This document shows, piece after piece, positions 55,502-63,012 of a stretch of 63,012 nucleotides of DNA (position 1 is its first letter; every line of letters begins with the position of its first letter). Under the pieces are notes generated by a model. The model did no database searches and had not been told where the DNA came from. It worked only from the letters and a program-made list of their open reading frames with translations. This DNA is from Saprospiraceae bacterium UBA7328 (GTDB lineage Bacteria; Bacteroidota; Bacteroidia; Chitinophagales; Saprospiraceae), in the NCBI GenBank assembly GCA_002471345.1, contig DKPS01000171.1, positions 1,232 to 64,243 on the forward strand, written 5' to 3'. The translations under genes and the position numbers were made by a program.

Positions 55502-56818
55502 ATGAATATATGTGTTGTTGGTACCGGTTATGTAGGATTAGTAACAGGAACTTGTTTTGCTGAAACAGGAAATCATGTTACTTGTGTTGACATAGATCAA
55601 AAAAAAGTAGAAAAGATGAAAAATGGGCAAGTCCCCATTTTCGAACCTGGTCTCAATGTTCTATTTGACAGAAACACCAAAATAGGAAGATTAAAATTTA
55701 CTACTTCACTTGAAGAAGGGATAAAAGATTCCGAAGTAATATTTCTAGCACTTCCTACACCTCCTGGAGCTGATGGTTCTGCTGATCTCAAGTATATATT
55801 AGGAGTAGCCAAAGATCTATCTAAGATCATCAAGGATTATAAAGTAATTGTCGATAAAAGTACAGTGCCCGTAGGGACTGCGGAAAAAGTAGAAGGGGCA
55901 TTAAAGGAAAACCTGTCAAATGATCTTTTTGATGTTGTATCTAATCCAGAATTTTTAAGAGAGGGGGTGGCCGTTGATGATTTCATGAGACCTGACAGGG
56001 TTGTAATAGGCACAAGTTCCACTAAGGCAACCCAAGTCATGACAAAATTATATAAGCCTTTTGTCCGTCAAGGCAATCCAGTACTATTTATGGACGAGAG
56101 ATCAGCTGAGATGACAAAATACGCAGCTAATTCATATCTAGCTACTAGAATAACTTTTATGAATGAGATTGCAAATCTCTGTGAAAAAGTAGGTGCTAAT
56201 GTAGACATGGTAAGAAAAGGAATGGGAAGTGACAATAGAATTGGAAAAAGATTTCTTTTTCCAGGTGTAGGATATGGTGGTAGCTGTTTTCCTAAAGATG
56301 TTCAGGCATTAGCGAAAACAGCTAATCAAAATGAATATGATTTTGAGATTCTAAAATCAGTAATGAATGTAAATGAAAAGCAGAAGGTTGTACTAGCTGA
56401 TAAGATTCTGAGATATTTTGACAATGATATAAAAGGTAGAAAAATAGCTCTGTGGGGACTTGCATTTAAACCTAATACAGATGACATCCGTGAGGCTCCT
56501 GCATTATATATCATCGATAAGCTTTTAGAGAATGGAGCAACTGTAACTGCTTATGATCCAGAAGCAATGGATAATGTCAAAAAGCTCTATGGTGACAAAA
56601 TAAGTTATGCAACTGATGCATATAAAGCTACTCAAAATGCAGATGCTTTGGCCATTGTTACGGAATGGAATGCTTTCAGAACCACAGATTTTGATAAACT
56701 CAAGATGTCGCTTCAAAACAAAGCCATATTTGACGGCCGAAACCTTTTTGATATAGAGGATATGAAAGGTCGTGATTTTTATTACTCCAGTATTGGCAGA
56801 GCTCTAGTATTGAACTAG
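55502..56818 (+). CDS. ugd: UDP-glucose 6-dehydrogenase family protein
   Basis: 438 residues. NAD-binding VVGTGYVGLVTGTCFAETGN, KSTVPVGT, NPEFLREG, the catalytic Cys loop GVGYGGSCFPKDVQAL and the C-terminal FKPNTDDIREAPAL. It oxidises UDP-glucose to UDP-glucuronate for surface polysaccharide precursors. Related sugars cannot be excluded. It is followed closely by a DUF2061 gene. Confidence 0.93.
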   Translation: MNICVVGTGYVGLVTGTCFAETGNHVTCVDIDQKKVEKMKNGQVPIFEPGLNVLFDRNTKIGRLKFTTSLEEGIKDSEVIFLALPTPPGADGSADLKYILGVAKDLSKIIKDYKVIVDKSTVPVGTAEKVEGALKENLSNDLFDVVSNPEFLREGVAVDDFMRPDRVVIGTSSTKATQVMTKLYKPFVRQGNPVLFMDERSAEMTKYAANSYLATRITFMNEIANLCEKVGANVDMVRKGMGSDNRIGKRFLFPGVGYGGSCFPKDVQALAKTANQNEYDFEILKSVMNVNEKQKVVLADKILRYFDNDIKGRKIALWGLAFKPNTDDIREAPALYIIDKLLENGATVTAYDPEAMDNVKKLYGDKISYATDAYKATQNADALAIVTEWNAFRTTDFDKLKMSLQNKAIFDGRNLFDIEDMKGRDFYYSSIGRALVLN

Positions 56819-56834
56819 AAACAAAAAGAATGAC

Positions 56835-57080
56835 ATGAAAGAATCAAGACTAAGGAGCTTTCTAAAGGGGTTGACATGGCGCATAATTGCCACCGGGACA
56901 ATAATCGCTATTGCCTATTTCACAACTAGTGATGTAGAGTTAGCATTAAAAATTGGTGGATTAGAATTTGTCATCAAACTCTTGATGTATTATGCTCATG
57001 AAAGGGCATGGCAATCAATTCCAAGAGGTAGAATAAGAAAAATTTTGGGCCAAAATAAAGAGGATAAAATTTCACCCTAG
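56835..57080 (+). CDS. DUF2061 small membrane protein
   Basis: 81 residues. The motif SFLKGLTWRIIATGTIIAIAYF with the WR...TGT core and LEFVIKLLMYYAHERAWQ typifies DUF2061, a two-helix membrane family. Function unknown; in other genomes it is often near sulfate or sugar genes. It lies 16 bases after ugd and is probably cotranscribed. Confidence 0.88.
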   Translation: MKESRLRSFLKGLTWRIIATGTIIAIAYFTTSDVELALKIGGLEFVIKLLMYYAHERAWQSIPRGRIRKILGQNKEDKISP

Positions 57081-57154
57081 TCCTAGGTGTAATTTGACAT
57101 TTTCAATGGGCATAGTCTTTGCCTATACCCTTATACCAAAATCAAGCTACTAGA

Positions 57155-57658
57155 ATGAAGATTATAATACTTTCCCTCTCTCTTTTTCTTGTTTCAAATG
57201 ACAACTTCAAAGAGACTTATATCGAAAAATGGAAAGAGCTTTCCATCATCGAATCTGATCGTACAGGTATTCCAGTTTCAATAATTTTAGGGCAGGCAAT
57301 TCTGGAGTCCAATTATGGCAATAGTGAATTGGCAATCAAGGCAAGAAACCACTTTGGTATAAAATGTAAAAAAGAATGGGAAGGTCATTTCTTTTATAAA
57401 GAAGATGATGATTTTAATAACAAAGGCAAGTTGATAGAATCTTGTTTTAGATCATACAATATGGATATGGACTCCTTTATAGATCATTCTCATTTCCTAT
57501 TGGGCAAAGAATGTTACAAATCATTGCTACTAAATGATAGAAAAGACTACAAATCATGGGCGAATGGACTTCACCAATGTGGATATGCCACAGATAAAAA
57601 GTATGCCCAAAAATTGATTAAAATAATTGAGACCCACAGTCTTTGGCAACTGGATTAA
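57155..57658 (+). CDS. Glucosaminidase domain-containing protein (GH73-like)
   Basis: The ATG at 57155 (MKIIILSLSLFLVS) gives a signal-peptide-like start and 167 residues; the upstream in-frame ATG at 57119 would add twelve. The catalytic glutamate lies in ILGQAILESNYGNSELA, followed by NHFGIKCKKEW and CGYATDKKYAQKLI, as in peptidoglycan N-acetylglucosaminidases. It probably acts on the cell wall. Confidence 0.87.
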   Translation: MKIIILSLSLFLVSNDNFKETYIEKWKELSIIESDRTGIPVSIILGQAILESNYGNSELAIKARNHFGIKCKKEWEGHFFYKEDDDFNNKGKLIESCFRSYNMDMDSFIDHSHFLLGKECYKSLLLNDRKDYKSWANGLHQCGYATDKKYAQKLIKIIETHSLWQLD

Positions 57659-57691
57659 TTGCCAAAGACATTATGCCTCTTGAGGTATCAT

Positions 57692-58393
57692 CTAATTTTG
57701 TAAATGTGAAGGCACATATATAGCCTCTACTAAATTTATGATTGCTCCATCAGTACTATAGATTACAACTTCTACTCTTCTATTCAATTGTCTTCCTTCA
57801 GGAGTGTCTCTACCGTCTAATTCATTTTTAGCTATTGGGGCTCTTTCTCCAAATCTGGTTGTTGTCAATCTACTTTGAGGTATACCTTTAGACAACATAT
57901 ATTTTTCCGCTGAAGCCGCTCTTCTATCCGCCAATGATTCATTATAATCATTGGATCCTTTAGCATCGGTATGAGCTCTGAACTCTACAGTATATCCAGG
58001 ATTTTCTATCATTATTGTATGAAGCATCTCAAGCCTTCTTATTGATTCTGATCTTAAGTTCGATTTGTCAAAATCAAAAAATATATTTTGAAGTTTTTCT
58101 AATTCTTCATATGAAATACAACTTGCAGAACATAGTTTTTTTCTTTCTGCCATATCAATCACTCGAGGATTAAGTCCTATTTCTTTACCTCTTTCCACTA
58201 GCTCATCTGCATTACCATTAGCATTTACATAATATCTGTTAATGTTATGCTGGTCCATAACATGGTACACGTTACTGAATCCCCTAAAATAGCTCAGTTC
58301 AACTTTTTGATCAAAAGTGGCCAATTCTACTATTATTTGGCTAAATGAAGGAAGGCTGAGTAAGACAAAGGCGATAATAATTAAATTTCTCAT
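57692..58393 (-). CDS. OmpA-like domain secreted protein
   Basis: The ATG at 58393 gives a clean signal peptide (MRNLIIIAFVLLSLPSFSQ), preferred over 58429. A 100-residue N-terminal part of unknown fold precedes the OmpA peptidoglycan-binding domain (about 110-225; FFDFDKSNLRSESIRRL, VEFRAHTDAKGSNDYNESLADRRA broken there, RLTTTRFGERAPI, RQLNRRVEVVI). It should attach to the cell wall in the periplasm. Confidence 0.88.
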   Translation of the reverse strand: MRNLIIIAFVLLSLPSFSQIIVELATFDQKVELSYFRGFSNVYHVMDQHNINRYYVNANGNADELVERGKEIGLNPRVIDMAERKKLCSASCISYEELEKLQNIFFDFDKSNLRSESIRRLEMLHTIMIENPGYTVEFRAHTDAKGSNDYNESLADRRAASAEKYMLSKGIPQSRLTTTRFGERAPIAKNELDGRDTPEGRQLNRRVEVVIYSTDGAIINLVEAIYVPSHLQN

Positions 58394-58546
58394 TTTGTTA
58401 ATGTTATGGTGGTTATTGTGAAATAGCACCTTAATGATCTTTAAAACAAAGACCTAATCGGAACATTTGTACTCATGAATATAACAGCCTTTTCAGTATT
58501 TCAGAATAAAATTTATAGAAAATGAGATTAAAGCACAATATTTTAT

Positions 58547-59935
58547 TTACACTTCAATGGTCTTCCATTTTCCTTTTCTGAAAATTGTTATTGCCATTAT
58601 TGCAAGAATAGAAGAAGAAACGGCTATGGAAATATAAACACCAGTTGCTCCTAGTGGAGTATGATTAGCTAAGAAGTAAGCTAAAGGTATTTGAATAACC
58701 CAAAAGGCGATGAAATTTAGTATCGTCGGTGTGTAAGTATCTCCAGCTCCATTAAATGCTTGTCCTATTACCATTTCATAGGCATAGAATACGTAACCTG
58801 CAAAAATTATCTGTAATGCCAATGCACCATGTTTTATTACTTCTGGGTTATTACTAAATATTCCAATTACAGGATGTGCAAGTGGAATAAAAATCACTGA
58901 TAAAGTGAAAAGTATGTACATGTTATATCTTGCCGCCATCCAGGCCGATTCCTCAGCTCGATCTGGTTGCTTGGCTCCAAGATTCTGACCTACAAGTGCT
59001 GCTCCTGCCATAGCTATTCCCCACGAAGGTAGGATAGTAAAATATAGTATTTTCCACGCGACTGTATATCCAGCGACTGTCTCGCTCCCAAATGCATTCA
59101 ATATCCAAACCAAAAAGATAAAACTCGCTGATGCAATCAAATGTTGGCCTGCACCTCCAGCAGAAATCTTGATGAGTTTTTTAATTGTTGTCCAAGCAAT
59201 TTTAAGGTGTTTCCACTTAATGTTTATTACAGATTTACCATTAGTCAAATAGTATATCTGGTATACTACTCCTGCGCCTCTTCCTATACATGTAGCTATT
59301 GCAGCACCTGTAAGACCCAATTTTGGAAAAAACAGAAAACCCATTATCAGGCAAGGATCCAAAATTATGTTTATACCATTTGCTAGTATTAAAGTACGCA
59401 TCGCAATACTCGCATCTCCTGCTCCTCTATAAATGGCATTGATAGCAAAAAGAAGCATTATAATAATGTTCAAGGTCAAAATAATGCGTGTATATGAACC
59501 GCCTTCTTCTATTAAGTCTTCAGTCGCCCCCATTAATCGAAGCAAGTCATCAGTATAGAAAAAAGCTATCAATCCAATAATAACAGCAAAGAAAACTGCA
59601 ATAAGAATGGCCTGAAAAGCAGCTTCCGATGCTTTTTCTTTGTCTTTTTCACCTATTCTTCGAGAAACTACAGCGGTAGCTGCCATACTAATTCCCATAG
59701 CCAAAGAAAAAACCACGAACAAAAAAGAATCTGTAATACCTATCGTAGCTAAAGCATTAGCACTTCCTATCTGGCCTATAAAATAAGCATCTACTATTGC
59801 GAATAAAGACTCCATTGCCATTTCTAGGATAACTGGAATGGCCAACATGAAAAGAGCTTTTCTTACACTTCCTTCTGTATAAGTTTGTTCTCCACCTTTT
59901 ACAGCTTCAATAAATAATTGGATATATTTCTTCAT
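58547..59935 (-). CDS. MATE family efflux transporter
   Basis: 462 residues with twelve predicted membrane helices. MATE signatures include LAIPVILEMAMESLFAIVDAYFIG (residues about 31-54, broken here by position only), TIGITDSFLF and VGQNLGAKQPDRAEESAW in the second half. It exports cationic drugs or metabolites by Na+ or H+ antiport; the Nqr-driven Na+ gradient could power it (inference). Divergent from the ABC operon. Confidence 0.9.
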   Translation of the reverse strand: MKKYIQLFIEAVKGGEQTYTEGSVRKALFMLAIPVILEMAMESLFAIVDAYFIGQIGSANALATIGITDSFLFVVFSLAMGISMAATAVVSRRIGEKDKEKASEAAFQAILIAVFFAVIIGLIAFFYTDDLLRLMGATEDLIEEGGSYTRIILTLNIIIMLLFAINAIYRGAGDASIAMRTLILANGINIILDPCLIMGFLFFPKLGLTGAAIATCIGRGAGVVYQIYYLTNGKSVINIKWKHLKIAWTTIKKLIKISAGGAGQHLIASASFIFLVWILNAFGSETVAGYTVAWKILYFTILPSWGIAMAGAALVGQNLGAKQPDRAEESAWMAARYNMYILFTLSVIFIPLAHPVIGIFSNNPEVIKHGALALQIIFAGYVFYAYEMVIGQAFNGAGDTYTPTILNFIAFWVIQIPLAYFLANHTPLGATGVYISIAVSSSILAIMAITIFRKGKWKTIEV

Positions 59936-59997
59936 GAAAAGGCAAAACTAAGTACATACCTTCGAATATTTATCAGTTGAGCAACTATCCTTTTGAT

Positions 59998-60022
59998 AAT
60001 CGGTTTATTTTTGATACCGATT
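59998..60022 (+). promoter_or_regulatory. Palindromic operator-like site over the promoter of the ABC operon
   Basis: AATCGGT (59998-60004) and ACCGATT (60016-60022) are perfect inverted repeats with an 11-base spacer. The spacer contains TATTTTTG (60006-60013), a perfect -7 box TAnnTTTG, 21 bases before the ATG at 60035. A regulator bound here would block the promoter. Confidence 0.5.
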
Positions 60023-60034
60023 TGTAAATAAAAA

Positions 60035-60664
60035 ATGCTGAACGCAAAAGACCTTTCATATTCCTACGATGGTAAAACTACCATCGGATTTCCTGATTTC
60101 CATGTGGATCAGTCCGGCACCTTGTTGGTGTTAGGCGATTCTGGAACGGGAAAAACAACTCTCTTACATCTACTTGGAGGGATTATTTCGCCTCAAAAAG
60201 GAAAAATAATTCTTAAGGGCGAAGACTTTAGTGCTTTAAGAGAAAGTGCTTTAGACAAATTTAGAGCAGAACATATTGGTATCGTTTTTCAAGAGGCCCA
60301 TTTTATTAGATCTATCAATGTAATCGACAATCTAAGATTTGTTCAACGCCTTTCAGGAGATAAAGTAGATGATATATTCATTAACAGTCTCTTAGAAAAA
60401 GTAGGGTTACTTCATAGAACTAAACACAGTACCAATAAATTGAGTCAAGGAGAAAAACAAAGATTGAATATTCTAAGGGCTGTCATTACAAAGCCTTCTC
60501 TAATTCTTGCCGATGAGCCAACATCAGCATTAGATGACACCAATTGTGATAAGGTAATGAGTCTTTTAGATACCTTGACAAAAGAGGTCAAAGCTTCTCT
60601 AATAATAGTAACCCATGATAACAGACTTAAAGAACGATTTGATCACAAAATCGAATTGTCATGA
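60035..60664 (+). CDS. ABC transporter ATP-binding protein (LolD-like)
   Basis: 209 residues. Walker A GDSGTGKTTLLH, Q-loop VFQEAHFI, signature LSQGEKQRLNILRAV, Walker B ILADEPTSALD and H-loop VTHD. It forms an operon with the permease (ATGA overlap) and the Cys-containing protein downstream. Compare the ZrgB subunit of the Vibrio zinc system; this parallel is inferred from gene content. Confidence 0.9.
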   Translation: MLNAKDLSYSYDGKTTIGFPDFHVDQSGTLLVLGDSGTGKTTLLHLLGGIISPQKGKIILKGEDFSALRESALDKFRAEHIGIVFQEAHFIRSINVIDNLRFVQRLSGDKVDDIFINSLLEKVGLLHRTKHSTNKLSQGEKQRLNILRAVITKPSLILADEPTSALDDTNCDKVMSLLDTLTKEVKASLIIVTHDNRLKERFDHKIELS

Positions 60665-61947
60665 ATTTATTAAAATTAAGTTGGCGTAATATTACCTATA
60701 AGCCATTGAATATGGCTTTAAGTCTTATTCTATTTGCTTTAGGGATTGGGCTGATCACATTTCTATTATTAGTCAACGATCAATTAAAGGAGAACTTTGA
60801 TAAAAATTTGGCTGAAATTGATCTTGTTATAGGAGCGAAAGGAAGTCCTTTACAAATGATACTTTGTAACATGTATCACATCGATAATCCTACTGGAAAT
60901 ATCAGTGTGAAAGATGCTAGACCCTTCCTAAGCCCTCGCAATCCATTGATAAAATCTGCTGTTCCACTTTCTCTTGGAGACAGCCACAAAGGATTTAGAA
61001 TAGTAGGCACAAATCATAAGTTCCTAGAATTATATAAAGCTGAAATAAGTGAAGGTGAGCTTTTTGAAAATGATTACGATGTGAATATTGGCGTCACTGT
61101 AGCCAAAGATTTAGGACTGAGTATTGGAAGTAAATTCGAAAGTACGCATGGTTTTATGGATGACGAGGATATGGGCCATGATCATGGACAAGCATTTGTA
61201 GTGAAAGGAATATTTGCTCAATCTGGCACGGTGGTGGATCATCTTATAGTTACAAATACTCCATCTATCTGGCATGTTCATCATTCAGAAAACGATGGTA
61301 GTAAAAATGATGATGTAACATCACAGGATAATCATAGTGGACACGACCACAGTCATCATGATCATAGTGTGAGCAACTTTAACTTATTAGATCATCCAGA
61401 AGAAGAAATTACCTCAATTCTAGTACAGTTTAAGAATAATAAGAACTTTCAAGCTCTTAGTCTCCCTAGAAACATAAATAAAAACACGCCTCTTCAAGCT
61501 GCCACTCCAGCCATAGAAATGAATAGACTCTATGACTTGATTGGAGTAGGAGTGGATACCATAAGACAATTGGCACTGCTCATAGCTCTAGTATCTGGAA
61601 TTAGCATATTTATATCTTTATACAATGCCCTTCGTGACAGGAAGTACGAATTAGCCTTAATGCGTGTAAATGGAGCCTCTCCTTTCAAATTATTTGCCCT
61701 AATTCTGCTTGAAGGACTAATATTAGCCGTTATTGGAAGTCTGATTGGAATGGCTATAGGTCATTTTGCTTTAGGCCTTTTTGGAGACATGGCATCTGAA
61801 CGTTATAACTATTCCTTCACAGTTTTTAAGTTTTTAAAAGCAGAAATTTGGTTATTTGTAGCGTCTTTGGTTATAGGAACCATAGCAGCACTTGTACCTG
61901 CCGTGATTGCTTATAAAACAGAAATTCACAAGACATTGAGTTCATAA
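60661..61947 (+). CDS. FtsX-type ABC permease with His-rich periplasmic loop
   Basis: 428 residues. Membrane helices at about 18-38, 295-320, 345-370 and 395-418. The periplasmic domain has the His-rich stretches HGFMDDEDMGHDHG (163-176) and HVHHSEN...DNHSGHDHSHHDHS (205-236), which look like a metal-binding site. The FtsX signature DRKYELALMRVNGASPFKLF is intact. Stop and start with the ATPase overlap (ATGA). Confidence 0.88.
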   Translation: MNLLKLSWRNITYKPLNMALSLILFALGIGLITFLLLVNDQLKENFDKNLAEIDLVIGAKGSPLQMILCNMYHIDNPTGNISVKDARPFLSPRNPLIKSAVPLSLGDSHKGFRIVGTNHKFLELYKAEISEGELFENDYDVNIGVTVAKDLGLSIGSKFESTHGFMDDEDMGHDHGQAFVVKGIFAQSGTVVDHLIVTNTPSIWHVHHSENDGSKNDDVTSQDNHSGHDHSHHDHSVSNFNLLDHPEEEITSILVQFKNNKNFQALSLPRNINKNTPLQAATPAIEMNRLYDLIGVGVDTIRQLALLIALVSGISIFISLYNALRDRKYELALMRVNGASPFKLFALILLEGLILAVIGSLIGMAIGHFALGLFGDMASERYNYSFTVFKFLKAEIWLFVASLVIGTIAALVPAVIAYKTEIHKTLSS

Positions 61948-61957
61948 AAAGAAACAC

Positions 61958-62461
61958 ATGTATAAATACTTATTATTTCAAATATTCTTCTTTGCTTCCT
62001 TTTTAGCATTTAGTCAAACTGAAACAGCTCCACCAGCCATCGAGGATGCTGCTGATGTAGTAATGGAAGAAGAAGTCGCAGACAAAAAAGAAAACGTTTG
62101 GAAAACCCTTTCCAAAATCACATATAAGAAGGAATTCGATGAGTTTTTGGGATTCAAAATTGATATTCCAGTATTTGCTGATGCCGTAAAGGAGTTGAAT
62201 AACAAAGAGGTAGAAATAAAAGGTTACATTATTCCAGTAGAAGGTTATCAAAGTCACACAGAGTTTATTTTCTCTGCATTCCCTTATAACATGTGCTTTT
62301 TCTGTGGAGGAGCAGGTCCAGAGACCGTTATGGAAGTAGAAGCAGTAGAAGGTGTCGAGTACACATCAGAGCAAGTAGTACTCAAAGGAAAGTTGCAACT
62401 TAATGATGCAGATATCAATCGACTAATGTATTTATTAGTCGATGCTAAACTGGTCGATTAG
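61958..62461 (+). CDS. DUF3299-like secreted protein with CxxC motif
   Basis: 167 residues. A signal peptide (about 1-19, ending LAFSQ) is followed by an acidic linker and a conserved domain from about 45 (WKTLSKITYKKEFDEFLGFK, EVEIKGYIIPVEGYQSHTEF, SAFPYNMCFFCGGAGPETVMEV). The strand order and the CFFCGG motif fit the DUF3299 family, found with zinc-related transporters such as ZrgE in Vibrio. It lies 11 bases after the permease. The exact family is a judgement from sequence pattern. Confidence 0.7.
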   Translation: MYKYLLFQIFFFASFLAFSQTETAPPAIEDAADVVMEEEVADKKENVWKTLSKITYKKEFDEFLGFKIDIPVFADAVKELNNKEVEIKGYIIPVEGYQSHTEFIFSAFPYNMCFFCGGAGPETVMEVEAVEGVEYTSEQVVLKGKLQLNDADINRLMYLLVDAKLVD

Positions 62462-62463
62462 AT

Positions 62464-63012
62464 TCAGAAGGCACCTATACTTTCCAAAAGGCTTTCAAAA
62501 ATAATGCGGCCATCATTATTACCTAGAATATTTTCTGATGCCCGCTCAGGATGAGGCATCATTCCAAAGACATTGCCAGATTTGTTAGAAATCCCCGCAA
62601 TATTTTTTACTGAACCATTGACATTAGAATCAGAATTTACATTTCCTTCTTGATCGCAATATTTGAAAATGATCTGTTCATTATCCTCTATGCTTTTTAG
62701 AGTCTCATCTGTTGCAAAAAATCGACCATCTGCATGAGCAATTGGTATTGATAGAATTTGATCAAATCCAACCAATTGATTAATTCTTCTATTGTGTACC
62801 TTTTTCAAATGAACATTTTTACAAATAAATCTTTGATGCTCATTTCTCATTAAAACGCCAGGAAGCAAACCGCTTTCACACAAAATTTGAAAGCCATTAC
62901 ATATTCCGAGAACTAAGCCTCCTTTATTCGCAAAATCGACAACTGTTTTCATAATTGGGGCAAATCTGGCTATTGCACCTGATCGCAAATAATCTCCATA
63001 AGAAAAACCTCC
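62464..63012 (-). CDS. purQ: Phosphoribosylformylglycinamidine synthase subunit PurQ, N-terminus cut by window
   Basis: The coding frame runs off the right edge; the visible 182 residues begin GGFSYGDYLRSGAIARF. Glutaminase motifs are the catalytic Cys in GLVLGICNGFQIL and the His-Glu pair in MMPHPERASENIL. It supplies ammonia for the fourth step of purine synthesis. About 45 N-terminal residues are missing. It ends two bases from the convergent DUF3299-like gene. Confidence 0.93.
   Translation of the reverse strand, partial: GGFSYGDYLRSGAIARFAPIMKTVVDFANKGGLVLGICNGFQILCESGLLPGVLMRNEHQRFICKNVHLKKVHNRRINQLVGFDQILSIPIAHADGRFFATDETLKSIEDNEQIIFKYCDQEGNVNSDSNVNGSVKNIAGISNKSGNVFGMMPHPERASENILGNNDGRIIFESLLESIGAF

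Overview
This is an AT-rich chromosomal segment of a member of the phylum Bacteroidota. The evidence is the gene order mutY-ssb-gldE-gldD (gliding/type IX secretion genes), many Bacteroidota-typical families (DUF5686, DUF1573, DUF2723, DUF2480, DUF4833, DUF4834, a GlmU-like protein, a fused E1 alpha-beta dehydrogenase), a Na+-NQR complex, and several upstream sequences matching the -7 box TAnnTTTG of this phylum. The class cannot be fixed from sequence alone; a Cytophagia-, Saprospiria- or Flavobacteriia-like marine bacterium would fit. No rRNA, tRNA, CRISPR array, prophage or insertion sequence was seen. Both ends cut genes: a fatty acid 2-hydroxylase-like gene at the left, where the sequence dissolves into poly-A, and purQ at the right.

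Region by region. 1-8.4 kb: lipid and envelope genes (hydroxylase, DUF4833, DUF5686 outer membrane protein, ketoacyl-ACP synthase III, polyprenol-phosphate mannosyltransferase-like GT2) and the fused 2-oxoacid dehydrogenase E1. 8.5-13.7 kb: DUF1573, then mutY-ssb-gldE-gldD and a secreted PDZ protein. 13.7-20.6 kb: nadE, dnaX (split by a -1 shift at a run of nine A), a Crp/Fnr regulator, pyrD, a degraded small membrane-protein gene, and nadC. 20.6-31.3 kb: GlmU-like protein, methyltransferase, TPR protein, DUF2480, scpB, a DksA-like protein, radA, DUF393, inositol monophosphatase family, trmB, GIY-YIG, thiL, DUF4834, methyltransferase. 31.5-39.4 kb: large DUF2723 membrane protein, rpiB, an OmpR-type two-component system divergent from a second PDZ protein, and an SPFH protein coupled to a small ribbon-helix-helix protein.

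39.7-46.1 kb is the complete nqrABCDEF operon, with a good promoter, a terminator, and an NqrA carrying an unusual N-terminal membrane extension. 46.2-55.2 kb is one minus-strand locus: membrane-fusion adaptor, TolC-type channel, LolD-like ATPase, two FtsX-type permeases, then an NtrC-type sigma-54 activator and its histidine kinase. 55.5-63 kb: ugd, DUF2061, a glucosaminidase, an OmpA-like protein, a MATE exporter, and a three-gene ABC transporter operon with a His-rich permease and a Cys-containing periplasmic protein, suggestive of metal (zinc) handling and preceded by a palindrome over its promoter.

Most genes are housekeeping. The points most worth a second look are the dnaX A9 frameshift in a DnaX that also lacks its zinc-binding cysteines, the NqrA extension, the His-rich ABC operon with its operator-like palindrome, the two related PDZ genes with their upstream repeats, and the frameshifted remnant at 19.3-19.6 kb. 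No clearly new multi-gene system was found.
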